Below are positions 42,334 to 50,521 of a stretch of DNA of 64,000 nucleotides, one piece after another (the stretch's first letter is position 1; each line of letters starts with the position of its first letter). The notes under the pieces were generated by a model that did no database searches, was not told where the DNA came from, and saw nothing but the letters and a program-made list of their open reading frames with translations. The stretch spans positions 52,393-116,392 of the forward strand of contig NZ_CADIKB010000022.1 of NCBI RefSeq assembly GCF_902859825.1, given 5' to 3'. The stretch comes from Paraburkholderia phenoliruptrix. GTDB taxonomy: Bacteria > Pseudomonadota > Gammaproteobacteria > Burkholderiales > Burkholderiaceae. A program made the position numbers and the translations under genes.

Positions 42334-43438
42334 ATGGAAGCGGAACGTCTCAACGCGATCGAAGCCTCTCTGGCGGACCTGCGCACGCGCGCGGCCGACC
42401 TACGGGGGTATCTTTGACTACGACGACAAGTCACGTCGTCTGATCGAAGTCAACCGGGAACTCGAAGACCCGGACGTCTGGAACGACTCGAAACACGCCC
42501 AGGCGCTCGGCCGGGAAAAGAAACTGCTCGACGACACCGTCGGCAAACTCACCTCGCTTCACAACGACCTGCGCGACGCGCAAGACCTGTTCGAGATGGC
42601 GCGTGAAGAAGGCGACGACGAAACGCTCGTCGCCTGCGAAGCGGACGCGCAAGCGCTCGAGCAGCGCGTCGCCGACATGGAATTTCGCCGCATGTTCGCG
42701 AATCCCGCCGACCCGAACAACGCGTTCCTCGACATCCAGGCCGGCGCGGGCGGCACCGAGGCGTGCGACTGGGCGTCCATGCTGCTGCGCCAGTATCTGC
42801 GCTACTGCGAACGCAAGGGCTTCAAGACGGAAGTGCTCGAACAGACGGACGGCGACGTCGCCGGCATCAAGAACGCCACCATCAAGATCGAAGGCGAATA
42901 TGCGTACGGTTTCCTGCGCACCGAGACCGGCGTGCACCGGCTCGTGCGCAAGTCGCCGTTCGACTCGTCGGGCGGACGCCATACGTCGTTCTCGTCGGTG
43001 TTCGTGTATCCGGAAATCGACGATTCGATCGAAGTGGACATCAACCCGGCCGATCTGCGTATCGACACGTACCGCGCGTCCGGCGCGGGCGGTCAGCACA
43101 TCAACAAGACCGATTCCGCGGTGCGTATCACGCACATGCCGTCGGGCATCGTCGTGCAGTGCCAGAACGACCGCTCGCAGCACCGCAACCGCGCCGAAGC
43201 CATGGCCATGCTGAAGTCGCGCCTGTACGAAGCGGAAATCCGCAAACGTCAGGCCGAGCAGGACAAGCTCGAAGCGGGCAAGACGGACGTGGGCTGGGGT
43301 CACCAGATCCGCTCGTACGTGCTCGACAACAGCCGCATCAAGGATCTGCGCACAAACGTCGAAATCAGCAATACGAAGAGCGTGCTCGACGGCGATCTCG
43401 ATCCGTTTATCAGCGCGAGCCTGAAGCAAGGCGTCTAA
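42334..43438 (+). CDS. prfB: Peptide chain release factor 2 (programmed +1 frameshift)
   Basis: RF2 releases finished peptides at UAA and UGA codons. The gene is read in two frames: 27 codons from ATG 42334 to CTT 42412-42414, then an in-frame TGA (42415-42417); ribosomes shift +1 and continue GAC TAC to the stop at 43436-43438, giving 367 residues. The SPF anticodon-like motif (KSPFDSSGG) and the GGQ motif (GAGGQHINKTD) are present. The shift makes RF2 synthesis respond to RF2 shortage. lysS follows 115 bp later, as in E. coli. Confidence 0.98.
42402..42418 (+). promoter_or_regulatory. prfB programmed frameshift site
   Basis: The sequence ACGGGGGTATCTTTGAC contains the internal Shine-Dalgarno-like GGGGG three bases before the slippery CTT TGA C, nearly identical to the E. 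coli site. It is a regulatory recoding signal, not a mutation. Confidence 0.97.
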
Positions 43439-43447
43439 GCGACAACC

Positions 43448-43480
43448 GGCGCGGCACGCCTGCCGCGCCGCATCTTTTAT
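43448..43480 (+). terminator. Terminator-like hairpin between prfB and lysS
   Basis: GGCGCGGCA (43448-43456) pairs with TGCCGCGCC (43461-43469) around CGCC, followed by CTTTTAT (43474-43480). It lies 10 bp after the prfB stop and suggests that lysS is partly uncoupled from prfB. Confidence 0.65.
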
Positions 43481-43553
43481 TGCCTGAGGTTTTTCGCCGA
43501 CGGGCTGTTCGCAAGCGGCTCAACCCACGCGGACCACGAACACCAAGACCATC

Positions 43554-45080
43554 ATGAACGAACCGATCCAACCGAACCTCGTGCCCGAGGCGGACGACAA
43601 CAAGATCATCGCGGAGCGCCGCGAAAAGCTGCGCGAGCTGCGCGAGCAAGGCGTCGCCTATCCGAACGACTTCCGCCCCACGCATCACGCGGAAGATCTG
43701 CAGGCGCAGTTCGAGCACACCGACAAGGAAACGCTCGAAGCCACTCCGCTCGAAGTCGCAATTGCCGGCCGCATGATGCTCAAGCGCGTGATGGGCAAGG
43801 CGAGCTTTGCGACCGTGCGCGACGCCTCGGGTCAGATCCAGTTCTTCATCACGCCCGCCGACGTCGGCCAGGACACGTACGACGCCTTCAAGAAGTGGGA
43901 CATGGGCGATATCGTCGCGGCGCGCGGCGTGCTGTTTCGCACCAACAAGGGCGAGCTGTCGGTGCGTTGCACGGAACTGCGTCTGTTGTCGAAGTCACTG
44001 CGTCCGCTGCCGGACAAGTTCCACGGACTGTCGGACCAGGAAATGAAATATCGGCAACGTTATGTCGATCTGATCGTCACGCCGGAAACGCGCAAGACTT
44101 TCGTCGCGCGCACGAAGGCTATTTCATCGATCCGCAAATTCATGGCGGATGCCGGCTTCATGGAAGTCGAAACGCCGATGCTCCACCCTATTCCCGGCGG
44201 CGCGGCGGCCAAGCCGTTCACCACGCACCACAATGCGCTCGACATGCAGATGTTCCTGCGCATCGCGCCGGAGCTATATCTGAAGCGCCTCGTGGTCGGC
44301 GGCTTCGAGCGCGTGTTCGAGATCAATCGTAACTTCCGCAATGAGGGCGTCTCGGTGCGCCACAATCCGGAATTCACGATGATCGAGTTCTATGCGGCCT
44401 ACACCGACTACAAATGGCTGATGGACTTCACGGAACAGTTGATCCGCCAGGCCGCCATCGACGCATTGGGCACCGCGACCATCACGTATCAGGGGCGCGA
44501 GCTGGATCTGGCGAAGCCGTTCCACCGTCTGACCATCACGCAAGCCATTCAGAAATACGCGCCGCAATACACGAACGAGCAGTTGGCCGACAGCGCGTTC
44601 CTGCGCACCGAGCTCAAGAAGTTCGGCGTGGATGCGTCGCAGCCGCAGTTCCTGAACGCGGGCGTGGGTTCGCTGCAACTCGCGCTGTTCGAAGAGACCG
44701 CCGAGTCCCAACTGTGGGAGCCGACGTACATCATCGACTATCCGGTCGAGGTCTCGCCGCTCGCACGTGCGTCGGACAAGGTGGCAGGCATTACCGAGCG
44801 CTTCGAGCTGTTCATTACGGGCCGTGAGATCGCGAACGGCTTCTCGGAACTGAACGATCCGGAAGACCAGGCGGCGCGCTTCAAGAAGCAGGTCGACCAG
44901 AAAGATGCCGGCGACGAGGAAGCCATGTTCTACGACGCGGACTACATCCGCGCGCTCGAATACGGCATGCCGCCGGCGGGCGGCTGCGGCATCGGCATCG
45001 ACCGTCTGGTGATGATGCTCACCGACAGCCCGAGCATCCGCGACGTCATTCTCTTTCCGCATCTGCGTCGCGAAGACTGA
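43554..45080 (+). CDS. lysS: Lysine--tRNA ligase
   Basis: LysS is the class II lysyl-tRNA synthetase. The 508-residue protein has an N-terminal OB-fold anticodon domain (about residues 60-170), motif 1 (MEVETPMLHPIPGGAAAKPF), motif 2 (FEINRNFRNEGVSVRHNPEF) and motif 3 (GMPPAGGCGIGIDRLVMML). The N-terminal 20 residues are acidic and helical, as usual. Position after prfB is conserved in proteobacteria. A good terminator follows. Confidence 0.98.
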   Translation: MNEPIQPNLVPEADDNKIIAERREKLRELREQGVAYPNDFRPTHHAEDLQAQFEHTDKETLEATPLEVAIAGRMMLKRVMGKASFATVRDASGQIQFFITPADVGQDTYDAFKKWDMGDIVAARGVLFRTNKGELSVRCTELRLLSKSLRPLPDKFHGLSDQEMKYRQRYVDLIVTPETRKTFVARTKAISSIRKFMADAGFMEVETPMLHPIPGGAAAKPFTTHHNALDMQMFLRIAPELYLKRLVVGGFERVFEINRNFRNEGVSVRHNPEFTMIEFYAAYTDYKWLMDFTEQLIRQAAIDALGTATITYQGRELDLAKPFHRLTITQAIQKYAPQYTNEQLADSAFLRTELKKFGVDASQPQFLNAGVGSLQLALFEETAESQLWEPTYIIDYPVEVSPLARASDKVAGITERFELFITGREIANGFSELNDPEDQAARFKKQVDQKDAGDEEAMFYDADYIRALEYGMPPAGGCGIGIDRLVMMLTDSPSIRDVILFPHLRRED

Positions 45081-45110
45081 ACGCCCCGCGGTTTTCGCGG
45101 TTCTCAGAAG

Positions 45111-45144
45111 AACGCCCGGCTCGCCATGCCGGGCGTTGTCTTTT
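45111..45144 (+). terminator. Intrinsic terminator after lysS
   Basis: AACGCCCGGC (45111-45120) pairs with GCCGGGCGTT (45128-45137) around a seven-base loop, followed by GTCTTTT. Confidence 0.88.
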
Positions 45145-45331
45145 GCACGTCCGCACTTGGGGCGCTGCGAACCGGCATCGCCTGCTTTGTAACCATCGGT
45201 AAAAACCACCCGCGAGCAACCGCGCCTAGCGTGAGCTTTCCGGCAAATCGTTACAATTCGAAACGTCTTCCGGATCGAATTCCGCGAGACTGGGTCTCAT
45301 TAAAAGTCACTCTGCCGAAGACGGAGGTCCT

Positions 45332-46135
45332 ATGAACAACCCCAACACGCAACCCGCCACGCAAGCTGCCCCGACCACGCCGGCGCCGCCCTCCCAGCGG
45401 CGGCTTCACCCGCTCGTCGCGACGGCCGCGGGCGCCGTGCTCGTCGCGAGCCTCGTCGCCACGGCGGCGGTCACCGGCATGTTCCCGAAGGCGTCCAGCA
45501 CCGGCGAGCCGAGCAATCAGACGCAAGCGGCGCAGGTTGTGCCGCAGACCAGCCAGCAACCGGTTGTGGATTCGGCTGCGCCCGCTAACCTCGCGGCGCA
45601 GCAAAGCTCGCAGCAGTATTCGCAGCAAGCGGCACAACCAGCCGCACAACAAACCGCACAGCCGGCAGAACCGGAACCGCAGCCGCAACGCGCGCCGGCT
45701 GCCGCCCCGGCGCAGCAGTACGCCCAACAGCAATACGCGCCGCAGCAACCGGCGCAACCGGCGCCTCAATACGCTCAGCAACAACCCGTGCAGGCGGCAC
45801 ATTGCTCGACGTGCGGTACGGTCGTGGGCATCTCTGCCGTGCGGCAGGAAGGCCACGGCACGGGCATCGGCGCGGTGGGCGGCGCGGTGGCGGGCGGCGT
45901 GGTCGGCAATCAGTTCGGCAGCGGCAATGGCCGCACGGCCATGACGCTGCTCGGCGCGCTCGGCGGCGGGCTTGCCGGCAATTCGGTGGAAAAGCATCTG
46001 CGCAGCACGACGTCGTATTCGGTGCGGGTGCGGATGGAAAACGGCAAGACGCGCTACTTCACCTATCACGAAGCGCCGCCGTTCCAGCAAGGCCAGCGCG
46101 TTCGCGTGCAAAACGGCTCGCTGGTCGCCGACTGA
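45332..46135 (+). CDS. Glycine-zipper 2TM membrane/envelope protein
   Basis: The 267-residue protein has an N-terminal membrane helix (about residues 24-46, LVATAAGAVLVASLVATAAV), a long low-complexity region rich in Gln, Ala and Pro (about 55-150) and a C-terminal glycine-zipper 2TM region (GTGIGAVGGAVAGGVVGNQF, then TLLGALGGGLAGNSVEKHLR), as in SlyB/Rickettsia 17-kDa antigen-like proteins. It has no lipobox, so it is probably anchored in the inner membrane rather than a lipoprotein. Its role is unknown; the zipper suggests membrane insertion or self-association. It stands alone between two terminators. Confidence 0.85.
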   Translation: MNNPNTQPATQAAPTTPAPPSQRRLHPLVATAAGAVLVASLVATAAVTGMFPKASSTGEPSNQTQAAQVVPQTSQQPVVDSAAPANLAAQQSSQQYSQQAAQPAAQQTAQPAEPEPQPQRAPAAAPAQQYAQQQYAPQQPAQPAPQYAQQQPVQAAHCSTCGTVVGISAVRQEGHGTGIGAVGGAVAGGVVGNQFGSGNGRTAMTLLGALGGGLAGNSVEKHLRSTTSYSVRVRMENGKTRYFTYHEAPPFQQGQRVRVQNGSLVAD

Positions 46136-46162
46136 GCGCGGCTTTTAACGCCGGCGCGCATA

Positions 46163-46193
46163 AAAAAGGCGATTCCAATGGAATCGCCTTTTT
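46163..46193. terminator. Bidirectional intrinsic terminator
   Basis: AAAAAGGCGATTCC (46163-46176) pairs with GGAATCGCCTTTTT (46180-46193) around AAT. It lies between the glycine-zipper gene and iscX, which converge, and fits both. Confidence 0.9.
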
Positions 46194-46232
46194 CTTGAAA
46201 GCCTGGGCACGCGCAGGCGCCGACTTGCACAC

Positions 46233-46430
46233 TCAGTAATCCGCGTCTTCGATCCATGCAGCCTGAATCGCTTCGAGGATTTTTTCGTTCGACCGGTTGG
46301 GGTCGTCGTCGAATCCTTCGAGTTCCGTCACCCAGCGGTGCAGGTCCGTGAAGCGCACCTGCTGCGGATCGACGTCCTGATGCTTGTCGGTCAGGGCCAT
46401 CGCGATGTCTTGCGTATCGGTCCACTTCAT
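46233..46430 (-). CDS. iscX: Iron-sulfur cluster assembly protein IscX
   Basis: IscX (YfhJ) is a small acidic regulator that binds IscS and affects iron delivery during cluster assembly. The 65-residue protein has the family pattern MKWTDTQDIAMALTDKHQDV, DPQQVRFTDLHRWV and the C-terminal AIQAAWIEDADY. AGGAGG lies eight bases before the ATG. It is the last gene of the ISC locus, 15 bp after fdx. Confidence 0.96.
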   Translation of the reverse strand: MKWTDTQDIAMALTDKHQDVDPQQVRFTDLHRWVTELEGFDDDPNRSNEKILEAIQAAWIEDADY

Positions 46431-46445
46431 GGCTGCGTCCTCCTG

Positions 46446-46787
46446 TTAGTGGTTTTCCTTCGCGTGATTGATCGAGTAACGCGGGATTTCGACGACGAGA
46501 TCCTGGTCCGCCGGCACGATCGCCTGGCACGACAGACGCGAAGCCGGTTCGAGCCCCCACGCCTTGTCCAGCAGATCGTCCTCGTCTTCCTCGGACGGCG
46601 TCAAGGCGGCGAAACCCTCACGCACGATCACGTGACAGGTCGTGCACGCGCACGACTTCTCGCAGGCGTGCTCGATTTCAATGCCGTTATCGAGCAGATT
46701 GTCGCAGATGCTCTTGCCGGGCACGGCATCGATCACCGCGCCTTCCGGGCACAGTTCGACGTGAGGCAGCACAACGATTTGAGGCAT
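46446..46787 (-). CDS. fdx: ISC-type [2Fe-2S] ferredoxin
   Basis: Fdx supplies electrons for cluster assembly on IscU. The 113-residue protein has the adrenodoxin-type cluster motif C-x5-C-x2-C in CEKSCACTTC and a fourth cysteine in ASRLSCQA. Length and start MPQIVVLPHVELCPEG fit the family. It lies between hscA (114 bp) and iscX (15 bp), the usual order. Confidence 0.97.
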   Translation of the reverse strand: MPQIVVLPHVELCPEGAVIDAVPGKSICDNLLDNGIEIEHACEKSCACTTCHVIVREGFAALTPSEEDEDDLLDKAWGLEPASRLSCQAIVPADQDLVVEIPRYSINHAKENH

Positions 46788-46901
46788 ACGTTTTCCGTTT
46801 GGGTCTGAGGCGCGGCCTCAAACAGGCATCGCACCATTTTACTGGCGACGCGCGGCGTTTTTAAGTCCGCGCGTCTTCGAGTTCGCGCAAGTTTGCGAGC
46901 G

Positions 46902-48773
46902 TCAGATCTCGTCGAGCTTGCGGCCGGCGAGCGCGCGGCGAATGCCCTTGTTCATGCGGCGAGCGGCGAATTCGTCGGTGCCTTCGGCGAGCTTTTTGGT
47001 GGCCGCTTCGATCGCGCCGGCGTCGTCGCTTTGCGCCACGTCGCGCAAGCCGTTCAGCAGCGCGTCCAGATCGGCGCGTTCGCTGTCGTCGAGCAGTTCG
47101 GCGTCGGCGGCGAGCGCCGCGTCGGTCGCCTCGATCAGGCGCCGCGCCTCAACTTGCGCCTCACGCAGCGCGCGGGCGCGCATGTCCACTTCGGCGGTCG
47201 AGAAGCTGTCCTCCAGCATGCGGGCGATGTCGTCGTCAGCGAGACCGTACGACGGCTTCACGACCACCGACGCCTCCACGCCCGAGCCCAGCTCCCGCGC
47301 GAACACGGACAGCAGGCCGTCCGCATCCACCTGATAGGTCACGCGGATGCGCGCGGCGCCCGCCGCCATCGGCGGAATGCCGCGCAGCTCGAAGCGCGCG
47401 AGCGAGCGGCAGTCGCTGACGAGCTCGCGCTCGCCTTGCACGACGTGGATCGCCATCGCCGTCTGGCCGTCCTTGAAGGTGGTGAAATCCTGCGCGCGCG
47501 CGACCGGAATGGTCGAGTTGCGCGGAATGATTTTCTCGGTCAGGCCGCCCATCGTCTCCACGCCGAGCGAGAGCGGGATCACGTCGAGCAGCAGCCAGTC
47601 GTCGCCGTCCGCGCCGCGGTTGCCCGCGAGCAGGTCCGCCTGGATCGCCGCGCCCAGCGCGACGACCTGATCGGGGTCGAGATTGGTGAGCGGCGGCTGG
47701 CCGAAGAACGCTTCGACCGCGCGGCGGATCACCGGCATGCGCGTCGCGCCGCCGACCAGCACCACGCCCTTGATCTCCTTCGTCGTGACCTTGGCGTCGC
47801 GCAGCGCTTTCTTCGTCGGGCCGAACGTGCGTTGCACGAGCGACTGCGTGACGGCCTCGAAAGTCGCCTCGTCAATCGTCAGATCGAGCTTCACGCCGTT
47901 GGAAAGCGTCACGGCGAGGGTAGCCTCGCGCACGTCCGACAGCGCCTCCTTGATCGTGCGCACGCTGTCAAGCAGCAGCCGCACGTCTTCCGGAGCGAGC
48001 GAATGCGGCGCGATGCCCGCCTGCTGAAGCACGTGGCGATACAACGCGTGGTCGAAATCGTCGCCGCCGAGCGCCGAGTCGCCGCCCGCCGCCAGCACTT
48101 CGAACACGCCCTTGGTGAGCTTGAGGATCGACAGGTCGAAGGTGCCGCCGCCCAGGTCGTAGACGGCGTACAGGCCTTCCGAGCCGTTGTCGAGGCCATA
48201 GGCGATGGCCGCCGCGGTCGGCTCGTTCAGAAGGCGCAGCACGTTCAGGCCGGCGAGGCGCGCGGCGTCCTTGGTCGCCTGGCGCTGCGCTTCGTCGAAG
48301 TAGGCCGGCACGGTGATCACCGCGCCGACCAGCTCGTCGCCGAGCGTGTCTTCGGCGCGCTGGCGCAGCGTCGCGAGAATTTCCGCCGACACTTCGACCG
48401 GGCTCTTCACGCCGTCGACGGTGCGGATCTGCACCATGCCGGGCGCGTCGACGAAATCGTACGGCGCGTTTTCGGCGCCTTCCACTTCCGCCTTGCCGCG
48501 GCCCATGAACCGCTTGACCGACACGATCGTATTGCGCGGATCGCTCGCCGCCTCGGCCTTGGCCGTGCGGCCGATGCGCCGGCCGCCGTTCTCGAGGTAG
48601 CGCACCACCGAGGGCAGCAGCACGTGGCCGTCCTCGTCGGGCAGCACGTCGGGCACGCCGCTGCGCACGGCGGCGACGAGAGAGTTGGTCGTGCCGAGAT
48701 CGATACCGACCGCCAGACGCCGCTGGTGGGGCGCCGGCGCCATGCCGGGTTCGGAGATTTGCAGTAAGGCCAT
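46902..48773 (-). CDS. hscA: Fe-S protein assembly chaperone HscA
   Basis: HscA is the Hsp70-type ATPase that, with HscB, releases clusters from IscU. The 623-residue protein has the Hsp70 nucleotide-binding motifs AVGIDLGTTNSLVA, VYDLGGGTFDLSIL and VLVGGATRMPVIRR, and a substrate-binding domain with the lid helices at the C-terminus. It recognises the LPPVK motif, which is present in the IscU of this window. It follows hscB by 119 bp. Confidence 0.97.
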   Translation of the reverse strand: MALLQISEPGMAPAPHQRRLAVGIDLGTTNSLVAAVRSGVPDVLPDEDGHVLLPSVVRYLENGGRRIGRTAKAEAASDPRNTIVSVKRFMGRGKAEVEGAENAPYDFVDAPGMVQIRTVDGVKSPVEVSAEILATLRQRAEDTLGDELVGAVITVPAYFDEAQRQATKDAARLAGLNVLRLLNEPTAAAIAYGLDNGSEGLYAVYDLGGGTFDLSILKLTKGVFEVLAAGGDSALGGDDFDHALYRHVLQQAGIAPHSLAPEDVRLLLDSVRTIKEALSDVREATLAVTLSNGVKLDLTIDEATFEAVTQSLVQRTFGPTKKALRDAKVTTKEIKGVVLVGGATRMPVIRRAVEAFFGQPPLTNLDPDQVVALGAAIQADLLAGNRGADGDDWLLLDVIPLSLGVETMGGLTEKIIPRNSTIPVARAQDFTTFKDGQTAMAIHVVQGERELVSDCRSLARFELRGIPPMAAGAARIRVTYQVDADGLLSVFARELGSGVEASVVVKPSYGLADDDIARMLEDSFSTAEVDMRARALREAQVEARRLIEATDAALAADAELLDDSERADLDALLNGLRDVAQSDDAGAIEAATKKLAEGTDEFAARRMNKGIRRALAGRKLDEI

Positions 48774-48892
48774 CTGGATCTTCTCGAAGCCGCGAGGCCC
48801 CGTCCTGAATTTTGCGTTGCTGGATGTAATGCCAAAGCCGCAGTCAAAGCCACGCGCGCGCTCGCGGAAGCGCTGCGCCGACCGGCGTTCGC

Positions 48893-49420
48893 CTAGCTCT
48901 CGAGCCGCTCGATCTGCGAGCCGGTTTCCGACGCCACCCGCTCGATGAACATCAACTGCCGCACGGCCTCGCCCGCCGCCTGGTTCGCGCCGCTGTCGAG
49001 CAACGCGCTGAGCTTCTCGAAACGCACGCGCTCTTCATCGCGCAGTTCCGCGAGCAACGCGTCGAGCGCATCGACGTTTTTCGCCGCCGCGGCGTCTTCG
49101 ATGCTTTCGCGCCATTCCATCTGCTGCATCAGAAACGCCGGCTCCATGGCCGTGTTGTCGTGCGCGCCGATGTCGATGCCGCGCAGATGCAACAGATAGG
49201 TCGCGCGCTTGAGCGGATCGCGCAGCGTCTGATACGCCTCGTTCGCGCGCGTCGCCCATTGCATCGCGATACGTTTTTGCGCGTCGCCGGCCGCGGCGAA
49301 GCGATCGGGATGCACTTGCGCCTGCACCGAGCGATACGCGTGATCGAGCGCGGCCGGATCGAGCGCGAATTGCGCCGGCAGACCAAAGAGGTCGAAGTGG
49401 CTATCGTTTAGCGAGGCCAT
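48893..49420 (-). CDS. hscB: Fe-S protein assembly co-chaperone HscB
   Basis: HscB brings IscU to HscA and stimulates the ATPase. The 175-residue protein has an N-terminal J domain (about residues 10-80) with the HPD triad in AQVHPDRFAAAGDA, and a C-terminal three-helix domain that binds IscU (FLMQQMEWRESIED). Length is normal. A terminator-like hairpin lies between it and iscA, so the hscBA-fdx-iscX part may be made at a different level. Confidence 0.96.
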   Translation of the reverse strand: MASLNDSHFDLFGLPAQFALDPAALDHAYRSVQAQVHPDRFAAAGDAQKRIAMQWATRANEAYQTLRDPLKRATYLLHLRGIDIGAHDNTAMEPAFLMQQMEWRESIEDAAAAKNVDALDALLAELRDEERVRFEKLSALLDSGANQAAGEAVRQLMFIERVASETGSQIERLES

Positions 49421-49505
49421 CGAGTGAGAAATTTTCCATTCCTTCAGAAAACGCGCGCCAGTGCGCGTCGGTGCAATACCGGCCTGCCATGTCGCGCGGC
49501 AAACT

Positions 49506-49529
49506 AAAAAGGCGGCCCGCGCCGCCTTT
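49506..49529 (-). terminator. Terminator-like hairpin between iscA and hscB
   Basis: On the minus strand, AAAGGCGGC (49521-49529) pairs with GCCGCCTTT (49508-49516) around GCGG, and the T-run continues to 49506. It lies about 27 bp after the iscA stop. Confidence 0.75.
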
Positions 49530-49555
49530 GGTCCGCTGCACGCGGAGGTGTCCCG

Positions 49556-49879
49556 TTAGACGCGGAACGACTCGCCGCAACCGCACTCGTCCTTCACGTT
49601 CGGATTGTTGAACTTGAAGCCCTCGTTCAGACCTTCGCGCGCGAAATCGAGCTCGGTTCCGTCGATATAAGCGAGGCTCTTCGGGTCGACAACGATCTTC
49701 ACGCCGTTGCATTCGAACACCTGGTCCTCGGGCGCGAGTTCGTCCACATATTCGAGCTTGTAGGCCAAGCCGGAGCAGCCGGTGGTGCGCACGCCAAGAC
49801 GCAGGCCCACGCCTTTGCCGCGACGGGTCAGATACTTCTGCACGTGCTGTGCTGCCTTTTCGGTCAACGTAATTGCCAT
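49556..49879 (-). CDS. iscA: Iron-sulfur cluster assembly protein IscA
   Basis: IscA is an A-type carrier that accepts iron or clusters and passes them on, notably to [4Fe-4S] proteins. The 107-residue protein has the three conserved cysteines in RTTGCSGLAYK and the C-terminal DECGCGESFRV. The frame is open eight codons upstream, but MAITLTEKAAQHVQKYL is the family start. It follows iscU by 145 bp. Confidence 0.97.
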   Translation of the reverse strand: MAITLTEKAAQHVQKYLTRRGKGVGLRLGVRTTGCSGLAYKLEYVDELAPEDQVFECNGVKIVVDPKSLAYIDGTELDFAREGLNEGFKFNNPNVKDECGCGESFRV

Positions 49880-50024
49880 AGCGTTTCTCATTGCGCGGTG
49901 CATGCGAATGCACCGCTACCCTGCCTGCATCAAATATCGCTCGCGCCTGACGGTGCCTTCGCGTCAACCGCGTGGCACCGCGCGCTTTCCTTCGGTTTCA
50001 CCGACCGCTCGTCGACGCCCAGCC

Positions 50025-50438
50025 TCAGGCGTGCTGCTTGTCGCTTTCTGCAACCGCTTCGCCGTGACGCTGCTTGTAGTCGGCGACCGCTGCCTTGATC
50101 GCGTCTTCCGCGAGAATCGAGCAGTGGATCTTTACCGGCGGCAGCGCGAGTTCCTCGGCGATCTGCGTGTTCTTGATCGACATCGCTTCGTCGAGCGTCT
50201 TGCCCTTCACCCACTCGGTGACGAGCGAGCTCGACGCAATCGCCGAACCGCAGCCGTACGTCTTGAACTTCGCGTCTTCGATGATGCCGTCCGCGCCCAC
50301 GCGGATCTGCAGCTTCATCACGTCGCCACAGGCGGGCGCGCCGACCATGCCGGTGCCGACCGCGTCGTCGTCCTTCGAGAACGAGCCGACATTGCGCGGG
50401 TTTTCGTAGTGGTCCAGAACCTTGTCGCTATAAGCCAT
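50025..50438 (-). CDS. iscU: Fe-S cluster scaffold protein IscU
   Basis: IscU is the scaffold on which new clusters are built with sulfur from IscS. The 137-residue protein has the three cysteines in VGAPACGDVM, YGCGSAIASSS and HCSILAEDAIK, and the HscA-binding LPPVK motif. The ATG at 50436-50438 is preceded by AAGGAG seven bases upstream, so it is preferred to the TTG two codons earlier. It lies 83 bp after iscS. Confidence 0.98.
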   Translation of the reverse strand: MAYSDKVLDHYENPRNVGSFSKDDDAVGTGMVGAPACGDVMKLQIRVGADGIIEDAKFKTYGCGSAIASSSLVTEWVKGKTLDEAMSIKNTQIAEELALPPVKIHCSILAEDAIKAAVADYKQRHGEAVAESDKQHA

Positions 50439-50521
50439 GATCAAACTCCTTGATTCGTTTCAATCTGCGTGTTTCGTTGATTGCGCAATTCCGTGCGCGA
50501 TAGTTTCGACGACCCGGCGCG

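Noticed and set aside
42412..42418. prfB frameshift as a sequencing error or pseudogene
   Set aside because: The site matches the known programmed +1 signal, including the upstream GGGGG, and the rest of RF2 is intact.
46893..48767. 624-codon plus-strand frame opposite hscA
   Set aside because: It is the exact shadow of the Hsp70 gene, rich in Arg, His and Val, with no ribosome site or domain.
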